60,000 nucleotides of DNA from Cryptomeria japonica. Its lineage: Eukaryota > Streptophyta > Pinopsida > Cupressales > Cupressaceae. The position numbers and the translations under genes are program-made. Below are positions 1 through 12,400 of this stretch, piece by piece. Where the stretch lies: positions 337,084,002-337,144,001 of the forward strand of contig NC_081414.1 of the NCBI RefSeq assembly GCF_030272615.1, read 5' to 3'. Under the pieces are notes generated by a model that did not search any database, had not been told where the DNA came from, and worked only from the letters and a program-made list of their open reading frames with translations. Within the stretch, counting starts at the first letter, position 1. The number at the start of each line of letters is the position of its first letter.

Positions 1-896
1 TTTTCTAAAGGTGTTGGTAAGTATGAGGGAAGTTACCTCTTAAATATTTTTTATGTAATAAGATAGGACATTATGTATCAAAGTGTCCAGAAAGAGATAG
101 AAATCCTAAGAAGTCATTTAAGCCATATAAGCCTAAATATTAGAAGTGGTATTATGCTGCTGAGGAAGGTGTGATAGATGATGAGTTAGATAAGGGTAAT
201 TCAGGAGATTAATTTGTGTTCATTTCTATCAAGGAAGATGATCATGTAACTACAGATTCTACAAGATGCATAATGAAGAGGGAGCTTTAGCTGCTAAAGT
301 TGAGGAGAAAGATGAATGGGTAATTGAAAGTGGTTTCTCTCATCATATGACAAGTGATAAGAGTAAATTTTTGAACTCAGAAAGATATGATGGTGGTATA
401 GTATGATTTGGATACAAAAAAGCTTGTGTAATCCATGGTAGAGGTTCTATTTCTCTTGATAATAAGCATTATACTGATGATGTGTTGTATTTTGAAGGTT
501 TAAAGAATAATATTTTGAGTGTTGGTTAGATGGTTGATAAGGGATATAACTTGCAATTCAAGAAGGGAAAATATGAGATCTTGAGTAGCCCCAGAACTGA
601 GATTGCATCAGGTACAAAGACTAAAGGTAATATCTTTCACTTAAATGTTGGTGGTAAAAGTTGTTTGATTGCTCAAATTGATGAAAGTTGGTTATGGCAT
701 AAAAGGATGTGTCATGTAAATTTTGATTGCATGATTAAGATAAGTTCTACTTAGGAAGTAAGAGATCTACCAAAGTTAATAAATCCTTTTAATCCACCAT
801 GTAATAAATGTTAATTAGGGAAGCAGACATGAGTTACTCATAATAGCATATAGTATAATTCTAATGGATTGTTGGATCTTGCGCATACTAATATGT
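1..896 (+). pseudogene. Copia-A gag zinc knuckle, protease and pre-integrase remnant
   Basis: The piece encodes the front of a copia polyprotein, which would package RNA and cut itself into mature proteins. The gag zinc knuckle lies near 42-95 and reads NKIGHYVSKCPERD, with its first Cys changed to Tyr. The protease core lies near 310-350 with WVIESG, then HHMTSDKSKF and YDGG. The catalytic Asp of the usual D-S/T-G is Glu here. The GAG-pre-integrase motif SWLWHKRMCHVNFD lies near 680-730. In-frame stops interrupt it, for example near 528 and 753. The frame is cut at 901 by Copia-C and continues at 7675. Confidence 0.85.
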
Positions 897-901
897 GTTG
901 T

Positions 902-1353
902 TGTAGGATTTTGCCAAGATCAAGGGCACAATGAAAAGCATAAAAAAAGAGACAATAGAATGACAAGAACAAAACTGTATTCTCATCAATATGCAAATGA
1001 TCAACTAGATTAACCAATACAATGAATATAGGCCTTCTTATATAGGCAAGGCCATATGGATGTACGAGCACACAATTATGACATGTGGCTCAATGAGAAA
1101 CAAGGCTAGGTAAGAAATACTAGGGGTAGGTAGGAGAAATAATATAATATTCCACAAGAGGTGGATGACCCACCGAATGTGGAGTGTAACAGCAAAATAA
1201 GACCACAAAAGGTGGAATTTCTCCTACAAGCTCTATCCCTATGTGCACACTTCCCTAAGTGTCTCAAATCCAAACTATGAAGAGATGCATTATCCTAAGT
1301 TAACTTAAGTAAAGTTTAATAATATCCAAAATGAATATTTATTTACACCAACA
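902..1353 (-). repeat. Copia-C 3' LTR
   Basis: This 452 bp terminal repeat matches 7228-7674 almost throughout. It starts TGTAGGATTTTGCC on the plus strand and ends TTTACACCAACA. The flanking GTTGT is the left half of the target duplication. A TATATAAG motif on the minus strand sits near 1035-1043. Confidence 0.95.
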
Positions 1354-1362
1354 CCCCCCCTT
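1354..1362 (-). other. Copia-C polypurine tract
   Basis: Immediately inside the 3' LTR the minus strand reads AAGGGGGGG. Such a purine run is the expected plus-strand DNA primer of an LTR element, and its position fixes the minus orientation. Confidence 0.85.
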
Positions 1363-1639
1363 AAGTGCAACTTAGGGGAATGAAGACTCAAGTCAACACT
1401 GCAAGATGGGTCCCAGCTACTAGGCCATGATAGGTACCCATGTACAATATGCAAATGCAAGTAAAACAATGCAATGCAATCTCCCACAAATAGAGTAAGG
1501 GAGAAAACCCAGTGGGAAAAAACTCCCCCCCAAAAGAGAGATGAATGTACGAAAGACTCTCAAAGAAGAAGGACAAAACCTCAAAGAGGAAAAAGTCCCC
1601 CCCATAAGAGAGGAAGGAGAAGTCAGCTGATCCCCCCTA

Positions 1640-3330
1640 ATGACACATCCCGCACCCCCAAGAGAGCTCACAACTGCTGGAACTTACTCTCAGTGAAAGG
1701 TTTCGTGAATATGTCAGCAACCTGCTCTGCTGTAGGACAATACTGCAAATCAATGACCTGCTCCTAAATGAGCTCTCGGATATAGTGCATATGAATCTCA
1801 ATGTGCTTGGTCCACTGGTGCTAGACTAGGTTCTTCGAGATTGCAATAGCACTCTGATTGTTGCAATGTAGAACTATCAGCTGTGGAGTGGTGAATCCAA
1901 ACTCTATGAGAATTTGCTGGAGCCAAATGGTCTCAGTCGCTGCATTAATAGTGCCTTGATACTCAGCCTCAGTCGAAGAGAGAGCAATAGCATGTTGCTT
2001 CTTTCTCTACCAACAAATGGGGCCTGAACCAAGGTGAAAATTGTAACTAGAAGTAGACTTACGATCATCAAGATTGCCAGCCCAATCGGAGTCTGTGTAA
2101 CCAGCCAAGCGAAGTCCTGTGCCTACTGCATAGTGAATCCCATAGTGATGTGTACCCTAGATGTAATGAAGGATGCATTTGGTGGCTTTCCAATGAAGCT
2201 CATGTGGTTCCTGCATGAAGCGGGAAACCATGCCAACTGTAAATGAAATATCAGGGCACGTATGGGTCAAGTAGATGAGACTACCCACAAGCTGATGATA
2301 CAAAGTGGCATCAACTGGTGGAGAAGAACACTGAGCCTCAAGCTTGACTCCTGAAAGAAAGGGAGTTGAAGTAGGCTTACAATAAGCCATATGAAAGCGT
2401 GCAAGTAGGTCAAGAGCATACTTGGGCTGCGATAGTGTAATCTTGGAAGGTGACTATGAAATCTCTATCCCGAGAAAGTAGTGCAAAAGACCCAAGTCAG
2501 TCATAGCAAATCTATCATGCAAAGCATATTTGACCCTACTAATGATGGATGCAGTACTCCCTATAATGATCAAGTCATCAACATAGAGCAAAAGTATCAA
2601 GTGAGAGTCATCCTATCACAAAATGTAGACATTCAGATCAGAATGACACCTGGTGAATCCTGCGGAGAGAAGAAAGGAATCCATCTTGGCGTACCAAGCC
2701 CTGGAGGCCTTCTTAAGGCCATAGAGAGATTTCCTTAGTCTACAAACCAAGGAAGTATCCTGGATGAAACCCTATGGTTGCTCCATATAAATCTCCTCAT
2801 CAAGATCACCATGAAGAAAAGCACTCTTCACATCCATCTGATGTACAACCCAACCATGAGCTGCAACAATAGCAAGTGTCGAATGAATGGAGTTCATCTT
2901 GGCTACGGGTGCAAAGGTCTCAGTATAGTCAACACCTGCAACTTGAGAGAAACCTTTCGCAACAAGCCGAGCCTTATACTTATCCACACTACCATCCGCT
3001 GCAAACTTGGTCCGATAGATCCACTTACATTGAACCATCTTTCTCCCCTTAGGGAGATGGACTAAATCCCATGTGTTGTTCCTCATCAAGGAACTATACT
3101 CTTCCTCCATAGCTTGGTCCCACTCAGGAACCCCCGATGCTTTCCTAAATGTCTGTGGATCGAAAGTGGTAGCAATGAATGCATGTGGAAGATCTTGATG
3201 TTGTGATCGAGTTCTCCATGTATTTGAAGGATCCCCAACAAGAGAACCCACAGACTCAAGTGTTTGTTGAGCCCAATGAGGTCTAGGTGGGGGTGGAGAA
3301 CAAGGCTCTTCAACTGCAAGTGGACCCTAC
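1640..3330 (-). pseudogene. Copia-C reverse transcriptase and RNase H remnant
   Basis: The minus strand encodes the polymerase end of a copia polyprotein, which copies element RNA into DNA. The start of the RT domain is clear at 2772-3251, with WDLVHLPKGRKMV, KWIYRTKF, ARLVAKGFSQ, TFAPVAK and MDVKSAFLHGDL. The catalytic motif LLLYVDDLI lies near 2550-2584 in another frame. SLIYLTHTCPDISF follows near 2270. RNase H lies near 1690-2080 with DSDWAGN, a CNNQSAIA core and the terminal EQVADIFTKPF region. The domain order is typical of copia. Frameshifts and stops break the frame several times, so this copy is inactive. Confidence 0.9.
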
Positions 3331-3499
3331 GGAGGTGTAACCCTGCGAGTCAGAGTTGAAGAAGTCTCATCATCTGAATCACTAACATCACTATCCACAA
3401 TGGAGGAAGGTGGAGGAGGTAGAGAGGCTAAGCTAGGAGAGCTTTCCTCAAAGTGAACACTCCTCTCAATGAACACCTCATGTGTCTCTAGATCCATCA

Positions 3500-4760
3500 A
3501 TCTGTATACCTTAACACCCTCAGGATATCCAACAAATATGCAAGGTCAACTCTAAGGTTCCAATGCCTTGCATTTCTGCAGAGCTATGCGAGCCCATGCT
3601 GGACACCCAAAGACTCTGAAATGTCTCACAATCGGTTTCGGACCAGCCCAAGCCTCAAAAGTAGTAATACCTTGCAAAGCTTTGTGAGGAACCCGATTCT
3701 AGATGTGTGTGGCACAATTGATAGCCTTTGCCCAAAAGGTGGGATCAAGAGAATGTGCATGTATCATACAACTAGCCATCTCTTTGAGAGTTCTATTCTT
3801 GTGTTCTGCAACCCCGTTCTACTGTGGAGTGTATGCAACAGAATGCTGAAGATCAATCCCCTCAAATATACAAAAATCCTCAAGTCTTTTTTTCACATAT
3901 TCCCTTCCATTATCTGTGTGAAGAATCTTGACCACATTCCCTAATTGCTTCTCCACACGAGTCTTGAAGTCCTGAAATCTGTCAAATACTTCACTCTTAT
4001 GAATAAGAAAGTAGACCCAAGTGAAGCAGGAGTAGTCATCAATGAAGGTGAGGACATAGCGGTCCTTACTAAATGAAGGTGCTGGAAATGGACCTGCTAC
4101 ATCATTGTGAACAAGTTGAAGAACTTCCAAAGATCTCCAAGCTTTCCCCTTATCAAACTTCTCCTCGGGATGCTTGCCCATGGAACAACCTGAACATACA
4201 CCCTCTGAAAAATTTATTCGAGGGAGACCTATGACCATGTCTTTAGTGCTGGGCTGCTGAAGATAGCAGTAGTTGAGGTGACCAAACCGCTCATGCCATA
4301 GCTTACTTTCTGAATTTGAATGAGTAAGCAAGGCCTTAGAAGGTGAACTTGGCACAAAGTGGGAGAATGAATAAAGCCTTGAGTTGTCATTGACTTGTCC
4401 CACTGATACCAAGGCATCATCATCAAGTTCCTTTACCACAACTGTATCTGGTGTAAACTCAACCTTTTTCCCATTCCCATAGTGAGTGATTTGGTAGATA
4501 GAGAGAAGGTTGGTAGACAAGTTAGGAACATAGAGAACATTCTCAAATGTTCCATCATCCATGTCAACTGAACCTTTCCCTTCAACCTCTACTTTTGTAT
4601 CATCACCTATGTAAATGTGAGGTACCTTAGATGGCTCCAATGAATAAAACTGCTCCTTTGTAGAACCCATGTGATATGAGGCACCCGAGTCAAGTATCCA
4701 TTGCTGTGAGGAACCTGTTGTAGCCACAAATGCTTGCCCTTTTCCCTTAGACTATGAGGA
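3500..4760 (-). pseudogene. Copia-C protease and integrase remnant
   Basis: An open stretch of 302 codons (3819-4727) carries the protease motif QWILDSGASYHM, which keeps the catalytic Asp-Ser-Gly. It then has the pre-integrase motif LWHERFGHLNY and CSGCSMGKH, and then the integrase core. The core shows LVHNDVAGP (first Asp), FIDDYSCFTW and HTDNGREY (second Asp). The frame stops after TPQ and integrase similarity continues leftward to about 3500 with more stops. Mature products would be an aspartic protease and the DNA integrase. It lies downstream of gag and upstream of RT, the copia order. Confidence 0.9.
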
Positions 4761-4839
4761 AGAGGAAGGAGATGAATCCTTCTTTGTGTAGGCGGATGGC
4801 AAGTTGATGTTGTTTTTCTTAAGAAGATTAGTTAACTCA

Positions 4840-5733
4840 TCAACTTGTGTGGCATTGATGCTCATCATGACCATACTTCTTGCAATATGCACAAGTTGGT
4901 TTATCCTTCTTAGGTGGTGTCCCCTTCTTGGAAGAGGATGTAAAATTGCCTTGTGCTGGAGAGGATGATTGTCCTTTTTCTTGGTGTGGCTTAGACTTGG
5001 ATTGGTTCTTCTTCTTGTTGGAATCTTTGCCTTGACTTTCTTGATTCCCTTGATTTGCCACCAAAGCCTTGGACTTTGAAGACTTGAGAAGTCCCATGTT
5101 CAACAACTTAGATTGTTCCAATATTAACATTTCTGTGAAAGCATCAAATGAAGACATAACATAGGAACTCCCCACTGTCAAACGATGAGTTTGAAAGCTA
5201 GATACAAATCTTGCATATTCTGGTGCAAGCTTGTCCAACAAGTTGAATATCAACTGAGCATCCTTTTTGTCAATTCAACAATCCTTAAGCTTTGCTCTTA
5301 GCTCATTTGCTTTGGTGACATAATCTTGGATTGTATCAAAACTCTTGGGATCCAAGTTGGTGAGCTCATTGTCAATCTTATAGCCTCTGATTTCATCAAC
5401 TTGACCATACAATTTCTAAAACATATCCCAGGCCTCTTTGATTATTTTACACTTCTCAATGTGAAAAATGCGGTCATTTGATAAATACTTGCGCAAAGTT
5501 CCAAGAGCCATGCAATTCTTTGTGATCCATTCTAATTGAGCATTTGGATCAGCCTTAGGATCAGGTGGTGCTGCTATTGTTCCATCTATGTAATGTGTGA
5601 GACCCTTTTCCATTAATTTACTCCATACTTTAATTTTCCATGATGCATAATTATGTGGAGTTAAAGGTGGAAATTTATGAGTACTCATTGCAACAAAAAT
5701 GGAAAGAGCACAAAAAGAGGCACAATCACACAA
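4840..5733 (-). pseudogene. Copia-C gag remnant
   Basis: Two open pieces (5416-5733 and 4840-5253) make up a copia capsid protein. The N-terminal piece has the gag start typical of the family, with LTPHNYASWKIKVWSKLMEKG near residues 23-43 and TKNCMALGTLRKYLS later. The second piece ends with a zinc knuckle, CAYCKKYGHDEHQC, which binds RNA. A Lys/Ser-rich stretch precedes the knuckle. A stop and frame break separate the two pieces near 5260-5410. The likely start Met is near 5700. Confidence 0.85.
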
Positions 5734-7208
5734 GACACCCCCCCAAATTCACTCAATCAAAGAACACCCCCCCCCCAAAAGTGATGATTTGGCACTTTAT
5801 ACTTAGTGCGTATACAATGGGCCACTTGCAAAAAAATGGCAAAGTGGACTTCTGATTACAATTTTACAACTGCCTCAATAAGGCCAAAAGAGACTCAAAC
5901 TGATAATGCAAGAGATCTAAACTAAGATCCAAGAACTTTACAAGTACCTAATAGGCCAAATAAGACCAATATCTGAAAGTACAATTTCCACTCAAAATAT
6001 CTAAAATTTGATCATAGATTATGAAATTAGACAAAAAACCATGCACTTTCAAAAAAAACAGCACTTGAAAAGGAGGTCGTATGAGCTCAAACAAGGCCTT
6101 TGAAGTTGCAAAATTGAGGATTGGACAGGTACAGTTGAGAGAATCCAAAATTTTTGAAAAACCTATGCACCAAAATTAGAAAATAACCACACCACTATGA
6201 AGATCATGAAATTTTAGCCCATTTCAAAAAAAATTGCACCAAAAAAGGAGCAAAAATGAGCAAGATATGGCCTTTCAAAGTTGGACTGCAAAACTGAAAA
6301 GCTCAATGGAGAGGGGGTCAAAAAATTTCAAAAGTCTACCGATGTGGCACTGATGCTAGCAATTTACTGGCTTAAATTTGATGGTCATATGATCATCGTG
6401 AAAACTTCACCTCCCTACTGACTGGGGCGTCCGTACCGTACGGACTGTTGATTGGGTGATCTGCGTCAGCTCTGCGTGGCAGATGACATGGCAACTGACT
6501 GAGCGTATGGTAGTCAACCACGGGCCAGTGGTCACCTGCCACATGGCAGGTGCAGGTTCTATCGATTTTCCTACTGACGGGAGGGAGGCGTCGCCAGCGG
6601 ATGGACTGGGCGGCCGACGGCGGCGTCGGTAGTGGCGGGAGGCTCCGACGGTAGCGGTGGCAGAAGGTAAAGCGGTTGGTGGGAGGTGCAAAGCAGCCAG
6701 CGGGAGGTGCAGAGTAGCCAGTGGCGTGCGGAGCGAGGCAGCGGCAGGAGCTCCGACAGAGGCACAGTCTGTAGCACTTGCTTCGCGGTACAGAGACGAC
6801 GTCAACCTGCAGCAACGCAGGTACGAATGGGATGGGGGGGGGTTTGCAGACCCCCCAAAAAACAATATATTTTTTTTGATGTTTTTTTTTTGAATTTTTG
6901 ATTCGCCTTCTTTTTTTTTTTTATAATTTTTTCCAAAATTTTTTTTGATTACCTCCTTTTATTTTTTCAATTTTTTTTTCTTCAGAAAATATGAAAAAAA
7001 ATTTCAAAATCCGTACAATAATAGCCAAAATGGGGAAAAAAAATTTCTCACCAAAATAGGTCGACTTTATAGTCAAAATTTATGGAAATGGCCTCCCGGA
7101 TTCAACGGTGATGTCCAAATCGTTGTATGATGCCCCCAAAAAATGGAGATCCCCAAATCCAAAAATAGAAGCCTTCCATGATGTCTCCAAAAAACTAATC
7201 AATGAAGC
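5734..7208 (-). other. Copia-C untranslated leader with GC-rich island
   Basis: About 1.5 kb separates the primer site from gag. Most of it is AT-rich, but 6405-6860 is strikingly GC-rich, with CpG-rich runs such as GGCGGCCGACGGCGG. A hairpin-like G-run/C-run pair sits at 6834-6858. A 21-base near-duplicate (GGGAGGTGCAAAGCAGCCAG) occurs near 6683-6722. Poly-T and poly-A runs follow at 6860-6990. Open frames cross the island on both strands, but none resembles a known protein. I read it as leader RNA or captured sequence. Confidence 0.5.
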
Positions 7209-7226
7209 CCTATAGGCTCTGATACC
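7209..7226 (-). other. Copia-C primer-binding site (tRNA-iMet)
   Basis: The minus strand reads TGGTATCAGAGCCTATAG directly inside the 5' LTR. TGGTATCAGAGC complements the 3' end of plant initiator methionine tRNA, the usual copia primer. It fixes 7228-7674 as the 5' LTR. Confidence 0.9.
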
Positions 7227-7227
7227 A

Positions 7228-7674
7228 TGTAGGATTTTGCCAAGATCAAGGGCACAATGAAAAGCATAAAAAGAGAGACAATAGAATGACAAGAACAAAA
7301 TTGTATTCTCATCAATATGCAAATGATCAACTGGATTAACCAATACAATGAATATAGGCCTCCTTATATAGGCAAGGCCATATGGATGTATGAGCACACA
7401 ATTATGACATGTGACTCAATGAGAAACAAGGGTAGGTAAGAAATACTAGGGGTAGGTAGGAGAAATAATATAATATTCCACAAGAGGTGGATGACCCATC
7501 GAATGTGGAGTGTAACAGCAAAATAAGACCACAAAAGGTGGAATTTCTCCTACAAGCTCTATCCCTATGTGCACACTTCCCTAAGTGTCTCAAATACAAA
7601 CTACGAAGAGATGCATTATCCTAAGTTAAGTAAAGTGTAATAATATCCAAAATGAATATTTATTTACACCAACA
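7228..7674 (-). repeat. Copia-C 5' LTR
   Basis: This is the 447 bp partner of 902-1353, with TG...CA ends. Its right flank GTTGT (7675-7679) completes the target duplication. It would hold the promoter for minus-strand transcription. Confidence 0.95.
7362..7370 (-). promoter_or_regulatory. TATA box in Copia-C 5' LTR
   Basis: The minus strand reads CCTATATAAGGAGG here inside the 5' LTR, a good TATA match. The 3' LTR keeps the same motif. Promoter activity is inferred from position only. Confidence 0.5.
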
Positions 7675-7909
7675 GTTGTCCTTCTAGAGTAAGAAACTTG
7701 CAGGCTGACAAGTCTTTCATGTTGTTGATTGATGACTATTCAAGAATGATGTGGGTTACATTCTTAAGGGACAAGTCTGAAGCATTGGAGAAGTTCAAGA
7801 TTTTCAAAGCTAGAGTTGAAACTAAGATTGGAATGAAGCTAAAGTGTCTGAGATCTGATAGAGGTGGAGAATTAACTTCCGGTGAGTTTAATGCATACTG
7901 TGAAGAACA
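7675..7909 (+). pseudogene. Copia-A integrase core, middle piece
   Basis: This short piece continues the integrase of Copia-A after Copia-C. It reads ADKSFMLLIDDYSRMMW near 7705-7755 and CLRSDRGGEL near 7845-7875, the second catalytic Asp region of the DDE integrase. It ends at codons Glu-Glu-His. At 7910 Copia-B begins, and the same Glu-His codons open the next piece at 47209. The sequence between 7675 and the first clear codon is degraded. Confidence 0.9.
7905..7909. other. Left target duplication of Copia-B
   Basis: GAACA here pairs with GAGCA at 47209-47213, one mismatch in five. Both lie in the same integrase codons (Glu-His) of Copia-A. Confidence 0.8.
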
Positions 7910-9172
7910 TGTTAGCAACAATCAAGCTGGAAGACTAAGAGGGGGGGTGCGAATCAATCTTCACTGGATCTTAACAAATTAAACTTCAAACCATAAATTG
8001 ATAGACTACAACAATAACATATAACAAAATTAATAGCGCAACACAACACCAAGATTTTTGACACGGAAAACCCGATTAAGGGAAAAACCACTGTGGGATC
8101 CTACCCACAATAAGATGATATTATGTAGTAGTATGTGAAAAAATTACAATGGGGAATACACATACATTCAATCACACTTCCTAGAGCTTACTACTCAAAA
8201 TGTATATGCCTGGAAAGATACAACTCTCAGGGAAGTCTCGCTGACTTACAATATAATTTGGACTACAATCTGGAAGGAATGAACTGTAATGATAACATCT
8301 ACATATGCTTGATGACAATTCTGGTTAAGCACAATTATCTGCTCTACAACACCAATCTCACTTCAACACTTGATCGAATGATAACTCTCTTGTTCACACA
8401 ATCACCTCTCTCTGATAATGTAGACATAATACCAACACCTAAATTACATAAGCATATCACCTATATATACAAATCATCAACCTTGATAACAAGGTTAGCT
8501 AAACCCTCAACCCTCAACTCGCAATTACAAAAATTACATTGCACGATACAAAGATCAACCACCAAAATAATATTATGATTTACATTACATAACATGAACC
8601 TAATTTAAACTCCCTTGGGAAACGATTACATCCACCAAAAATCCCACCAAGATCAACCACAACATGCTACACCACTAGAAATCCCGCATAACATAAAAAA
8701 TCATTATCAGTTCATAAAAATCACCAAAAACTTAGACAATGATCAATGTGGATCGCCAAAAAAATTAGGACATGAATAGAAAACACCAGCAAGCACATTA
8801 GAATCATCTAGAATAGTTGCACCAACACCTCTTTTCAAATCTTCATCGGTCAACATCTCAAAACTCAAGAACACAATCAATCAACAACTGTCATGAGGAA
8901 AGATAACTTGTAGAGCACAAAATCATGAACCATTTGAAATTAAGATACAAAATATCATCCCAAACAATAATCCAAAGTCTCAGCAAAAGATCTGATCACA
9001 CCGGAATATACCAGAGGAAATACCAGATTCCACAAAACAGTGATCAACAAAACCAAACTACAAAACAAGATAAAAAACTCTTCCCAAACTCATTGGAATA
9101 GACCATAAGAATATTTTGACATCAATGACAACAACATATCCTAGCAGAACCAATGATCAACCATATCCAACA
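7910..9172 (-). repeat. Copia-B 3' LTR
   Basis: This 1,263 bp repeat starts TGTTAGCAACAATC on the plus strand and ends CATATCCAACA. It matches 37670-37861 plus 46154-47208 over its length. A minus-strand TATATATA lies at 8462-8469. A frame of 147 codons (8135-8578) inside it has no protein similarity I recognise and is probably chance. Confidence 0.9.
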
Positions 9173-9184
9173 ATCTCCCCCTTT
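9173..9184 (-). other. Copia-B polypurine tract
   Basis: The minus strand reads AAAGGGGGAGAT directly before the 3' LTR, preceded by CAATGCC. The same motif precedes the 3' LTR of Copia-F (26079-26090) and, slightly changed, that of Copia-A (49705-49716). Confidence 0.85.
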
Positions 9185-9439
9185 GGCATTGAAGGCAACA
9201 TATGAATGTGAAAATAAGTCAATGCAAAGAAAGAAGATATCACCAACAAACTCCCCCTAACATCAAGATAGATAAAGCGAATTTTCACATGATCTCTCTC
9301 CCCCTTTGACAACAATGCCGAAGATCTCCAAAGTAGAAAATCAAAATCTCAATACAAAATCATGAATCTCCCTCCCTGGGATACACAACCAAATCAACAG
9401 ACTACTCTAGCAGAGGAGCAACACCAACTCATCAATCCA
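9185..9439 (-). other. Copia-B spacer between RNase H and 3' LTR
   Basis: No coding similarity is seen. On the minus strand, GTTGTCAAAGGGGGAGA at 9295-9312 resembles the true polypurine tract. Equivalent spacers in Copia-A and Copia-F carry the same motif. Confidence 0.6.
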
Positions 9440-12400
9440 CATAAAAGAATAAGGCTCTAAATTCCATTGGATCAATGTAACTCAATGCATTTAATTCTCA
9501 TTTGGAGGGGTGGATACCCATAACTTGTCTCTCAAATAGACAAATGTATCTGCAAGCAAAGGCTTATTGAAAATATCAACAATTTGTTCCTTTGTAGATA
9601 CATATTCCAACTTCATCTTCTGTTCACTAACTTGGTCTCTCAATTAATTATATTTAACTGATATGTGCTTAGTCTTTGAATGTTGTATTGGATTCTTAGA
9701 CATGCCTATAGCACTAGAATTATCATAGTATATAATAGTAGGCTCATCATAAATAACTCTAATATCTTTCAACATTTGCTTCATCCAAACTATCTGAGCG
9801 CAATTACTAGAAACAATAATGTACTCAACTTTAGTAGTAGATAAAGATGTTCAATTTGTTTCTTGATAGCCCATGAAACCAACTTCTTACCTAAAAATAA
9901 TGCTCCACAAGTAGTACTCTCTTGGTCATCAACATCACCAACCCAATCTGCATCAGTGTAAGAACACAACATGAAATCATCATTCTTTGGATACCATAAA
10001 CCATAATCCTCAGTTCCCTTTAGATATTTGAATATTCTTTTAACAACAGTGACATGACTCTTCTTCAAATTAGCTTGATATCTAGAAACCATACACACAA
10101 CATGCATAATGTCAGGTCTAGTCTTAGTAAGATATAGTATTCCACCAACCATAGACCTGTACAAACTTTGATTATCTTTAGGAAATTCATCATTTTTAGA
10201 TAATTTACAACCAGTCACCATAGGAGTTCCAACTGATCTAGAATCATCTAATCCAAACTTCTTCAATAATTCCTTCACATACTTAGTTTGAGATATAAAA
10301 ATACCTTTTCCTATTTGTACAATCTCAAAACCTAAGAAAAATTTCATCTCATCAATCATAGATATCTCAAAATCTTTTTGCATATCACCGACAAACTTCA
10401 TACTCATATCATCATAACCACCAAAGATAATGTCATCAACAAAGATTTCAACAATCAAAATGTTATCATTTTTAATCTTAAAGTATAGATTACTATTAGC
10501 AACACCTTTGATAAATCCCAATTTTAGCAAGTATTTATCTAATCTAGCATACCAAGCTCTAGGAGGTTGTTTCAACATGTAAAGTGCTTTCTTCAACTTA
10601 CATACCTTGTATCCATCATTTGACAATGAAAATCCATCAGGTTGTTCAATGCAAACTCCTTCTTCTAGATCACCATTCAAAAATGAAGATTTGACATCCA
10701 TATGATATACCTTGAAATATTTATAAGTAGCATAAGCAAGCAACAATCTAACAACTTCAATTCTGGCAACCAGATGAAAATTTTCTTCGTGATAAATCCT
10801 TTGTTGTATATATCCTTTGCAGACCAGTCTGCCTTAATTTTTGACTACTTCATCGACTTCATTCAATTTGTTCCTAAAAACCCATTTAGTACCAATAATA
10901 TTTTTATCCTTAGGTCTAGGCACAAGTTCCCAAGTGTTGTTCTCTTCAATTTGATCTAACTCTTCTTCCATGCCTCTTATCCAATTATCATCTTTATAGG
11001 CATCAATAACATCTTTAGGTTCAACTCTAGAAATCAAACATACTTCTTCTGTAGCTAACCTTCTTCTAGTCATCACACCTTTATTCTTATCACCAATAAT
11101 CTGATTCTCAGAATGATTTCGTCTAACATACCTCCATGTCTTCTAATTGTTCTAATCCTTGAGTTCTTGCACATCATCACTAGTAGAAGCAACATCTAGA
11201 TTTATAGTCTCTACTGGATCATTCTGCTTGGGATCATCAGGCTGAATAGGAGCTAAAACAATATGTTGACCTTCATCATAAGCTTTGATCTCCTTCCCAA
11301 GGTTTTCATCTACCTTCACATTTTCACTCTCAACTAACTTTTCGAGTCTCTTATTGTAGCACTGGTAGGATTTTCTATTTGTAGAATATCTCAAAAAGAT
11401 ACCTTCATCACTTCTATCATCAAACTTTCCAATATCCTCATCTCTCTTGATATAACATTTTCTACCAAAAAATTTGAAATATTTCACAGTTGGAGCATGA
11501 CCAAACTAAAGCTTATAAGGGGTCTTACCAATATCACCTTTGATATGAACTTTATTGAATGTATAGACTACATTTCTAATAGATTCTCTCCAGTAGACCT
11601 TCAAAACATTTCCTTCAATCAACATGGTTCTTGCAGCTTCCAAAAAAGTACAGTTCTTCCTTTCAACAATCTCATTCTACTGTGGAGTCCTAGGAGCAAA
11701 TAGTTGTCTTTTGATTCCATGCATATCACAGAAATAATTGAACTCACTAGAACAAAATTTTCCACCTCTATAAGATCTTAGACACTTTAGCTTCAATCCA
11801 GACTTAGTTTCAACTTTAGCTTTGAATATCTTGAATTTATCAAATGCTTCTAATTTTTCCTTCAAAAAGACAACCCACATCATTCTAGAATAATCATCAA
11901 TTAGCAGCATAAAGTATCTATCACCCTACACACTCCTAACATTTGTAGGTGCACACAGGTCAATATGCACAAGATCTAACAATCCATCAAATGTATACTG
12001 TTTACTCTTGAAAGAAATCCTTATTTTCTTACCCAACTGACATTCCTTACATACCAGATTAACAAGTTTAACAATCTTAGGCATATCCCTAACAACTTGT
12101 GTAGAACTAATTCTTGATCAATGAATCAAAGTTTATATGAGACATTCTTCTATGCCACAACCAAATCTCATCTATCTTAGCAATCAAATAAATTTTCTCA
12201 CCAACATTCAAATAAAAAATGTTACCTTCAGTCTTAGTTCCAGATGCAATCTCTATATTGGAGGCATTCAATATCTCTCATCTACCATCTTTGAATTGTA
12301 TATCATAACCCTTAGCAACCATCTGTCCAACACTCAAAGATTATGATTCAAACCTTCAACATACAAAAAATCATCAGTGTTATGCTTACCATAAAAAAAA

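Larger units (their letters stand above)
902..7674 (-). mobile_element. Copia-C, structurally complete Ty1/copia LTR retrotransposon
   Basis: This is a full-structure minus-strand copia of 6,773 bp with two LTRs (902-1353 and 7228-7674). The LTR ends are TG...CA. A perfect 5 bp target duplication, GTTGT, sits at 897-901 and 7675-7679. Inside the right LTR is an initiator-Met primer site, and inside the left LTR a polypurine tract. Coding remnants follow on the minus strand as gag, protease, integrase, reverse transcriptase and RNase H. A hand comparison of the LTRs found about 11 substitutions in roughly 447 aligned bases plus one 5-base gap. It is therefore among the younger insertions in the window. 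Stops in gag and pol make it non-functional. It interrupts Copia-A. Confidence 0.95.

Noticed and set aside
6393-6893. Open frames of 60-152 codons on both strands in the GC-rich island
   Set aside because: They are a by-product of high GC (few stops). Their Arg/Pro/Ala-rich or Thr/Ser-rich translations match no family I know and lie in a leader.
8135-8578. 147-codon frame inside the Copia-B LTR
   Set aside because: It lies fully inside an LTR. The same stretch in the other LTR has only a shorter frame, and no similarity is recognised.
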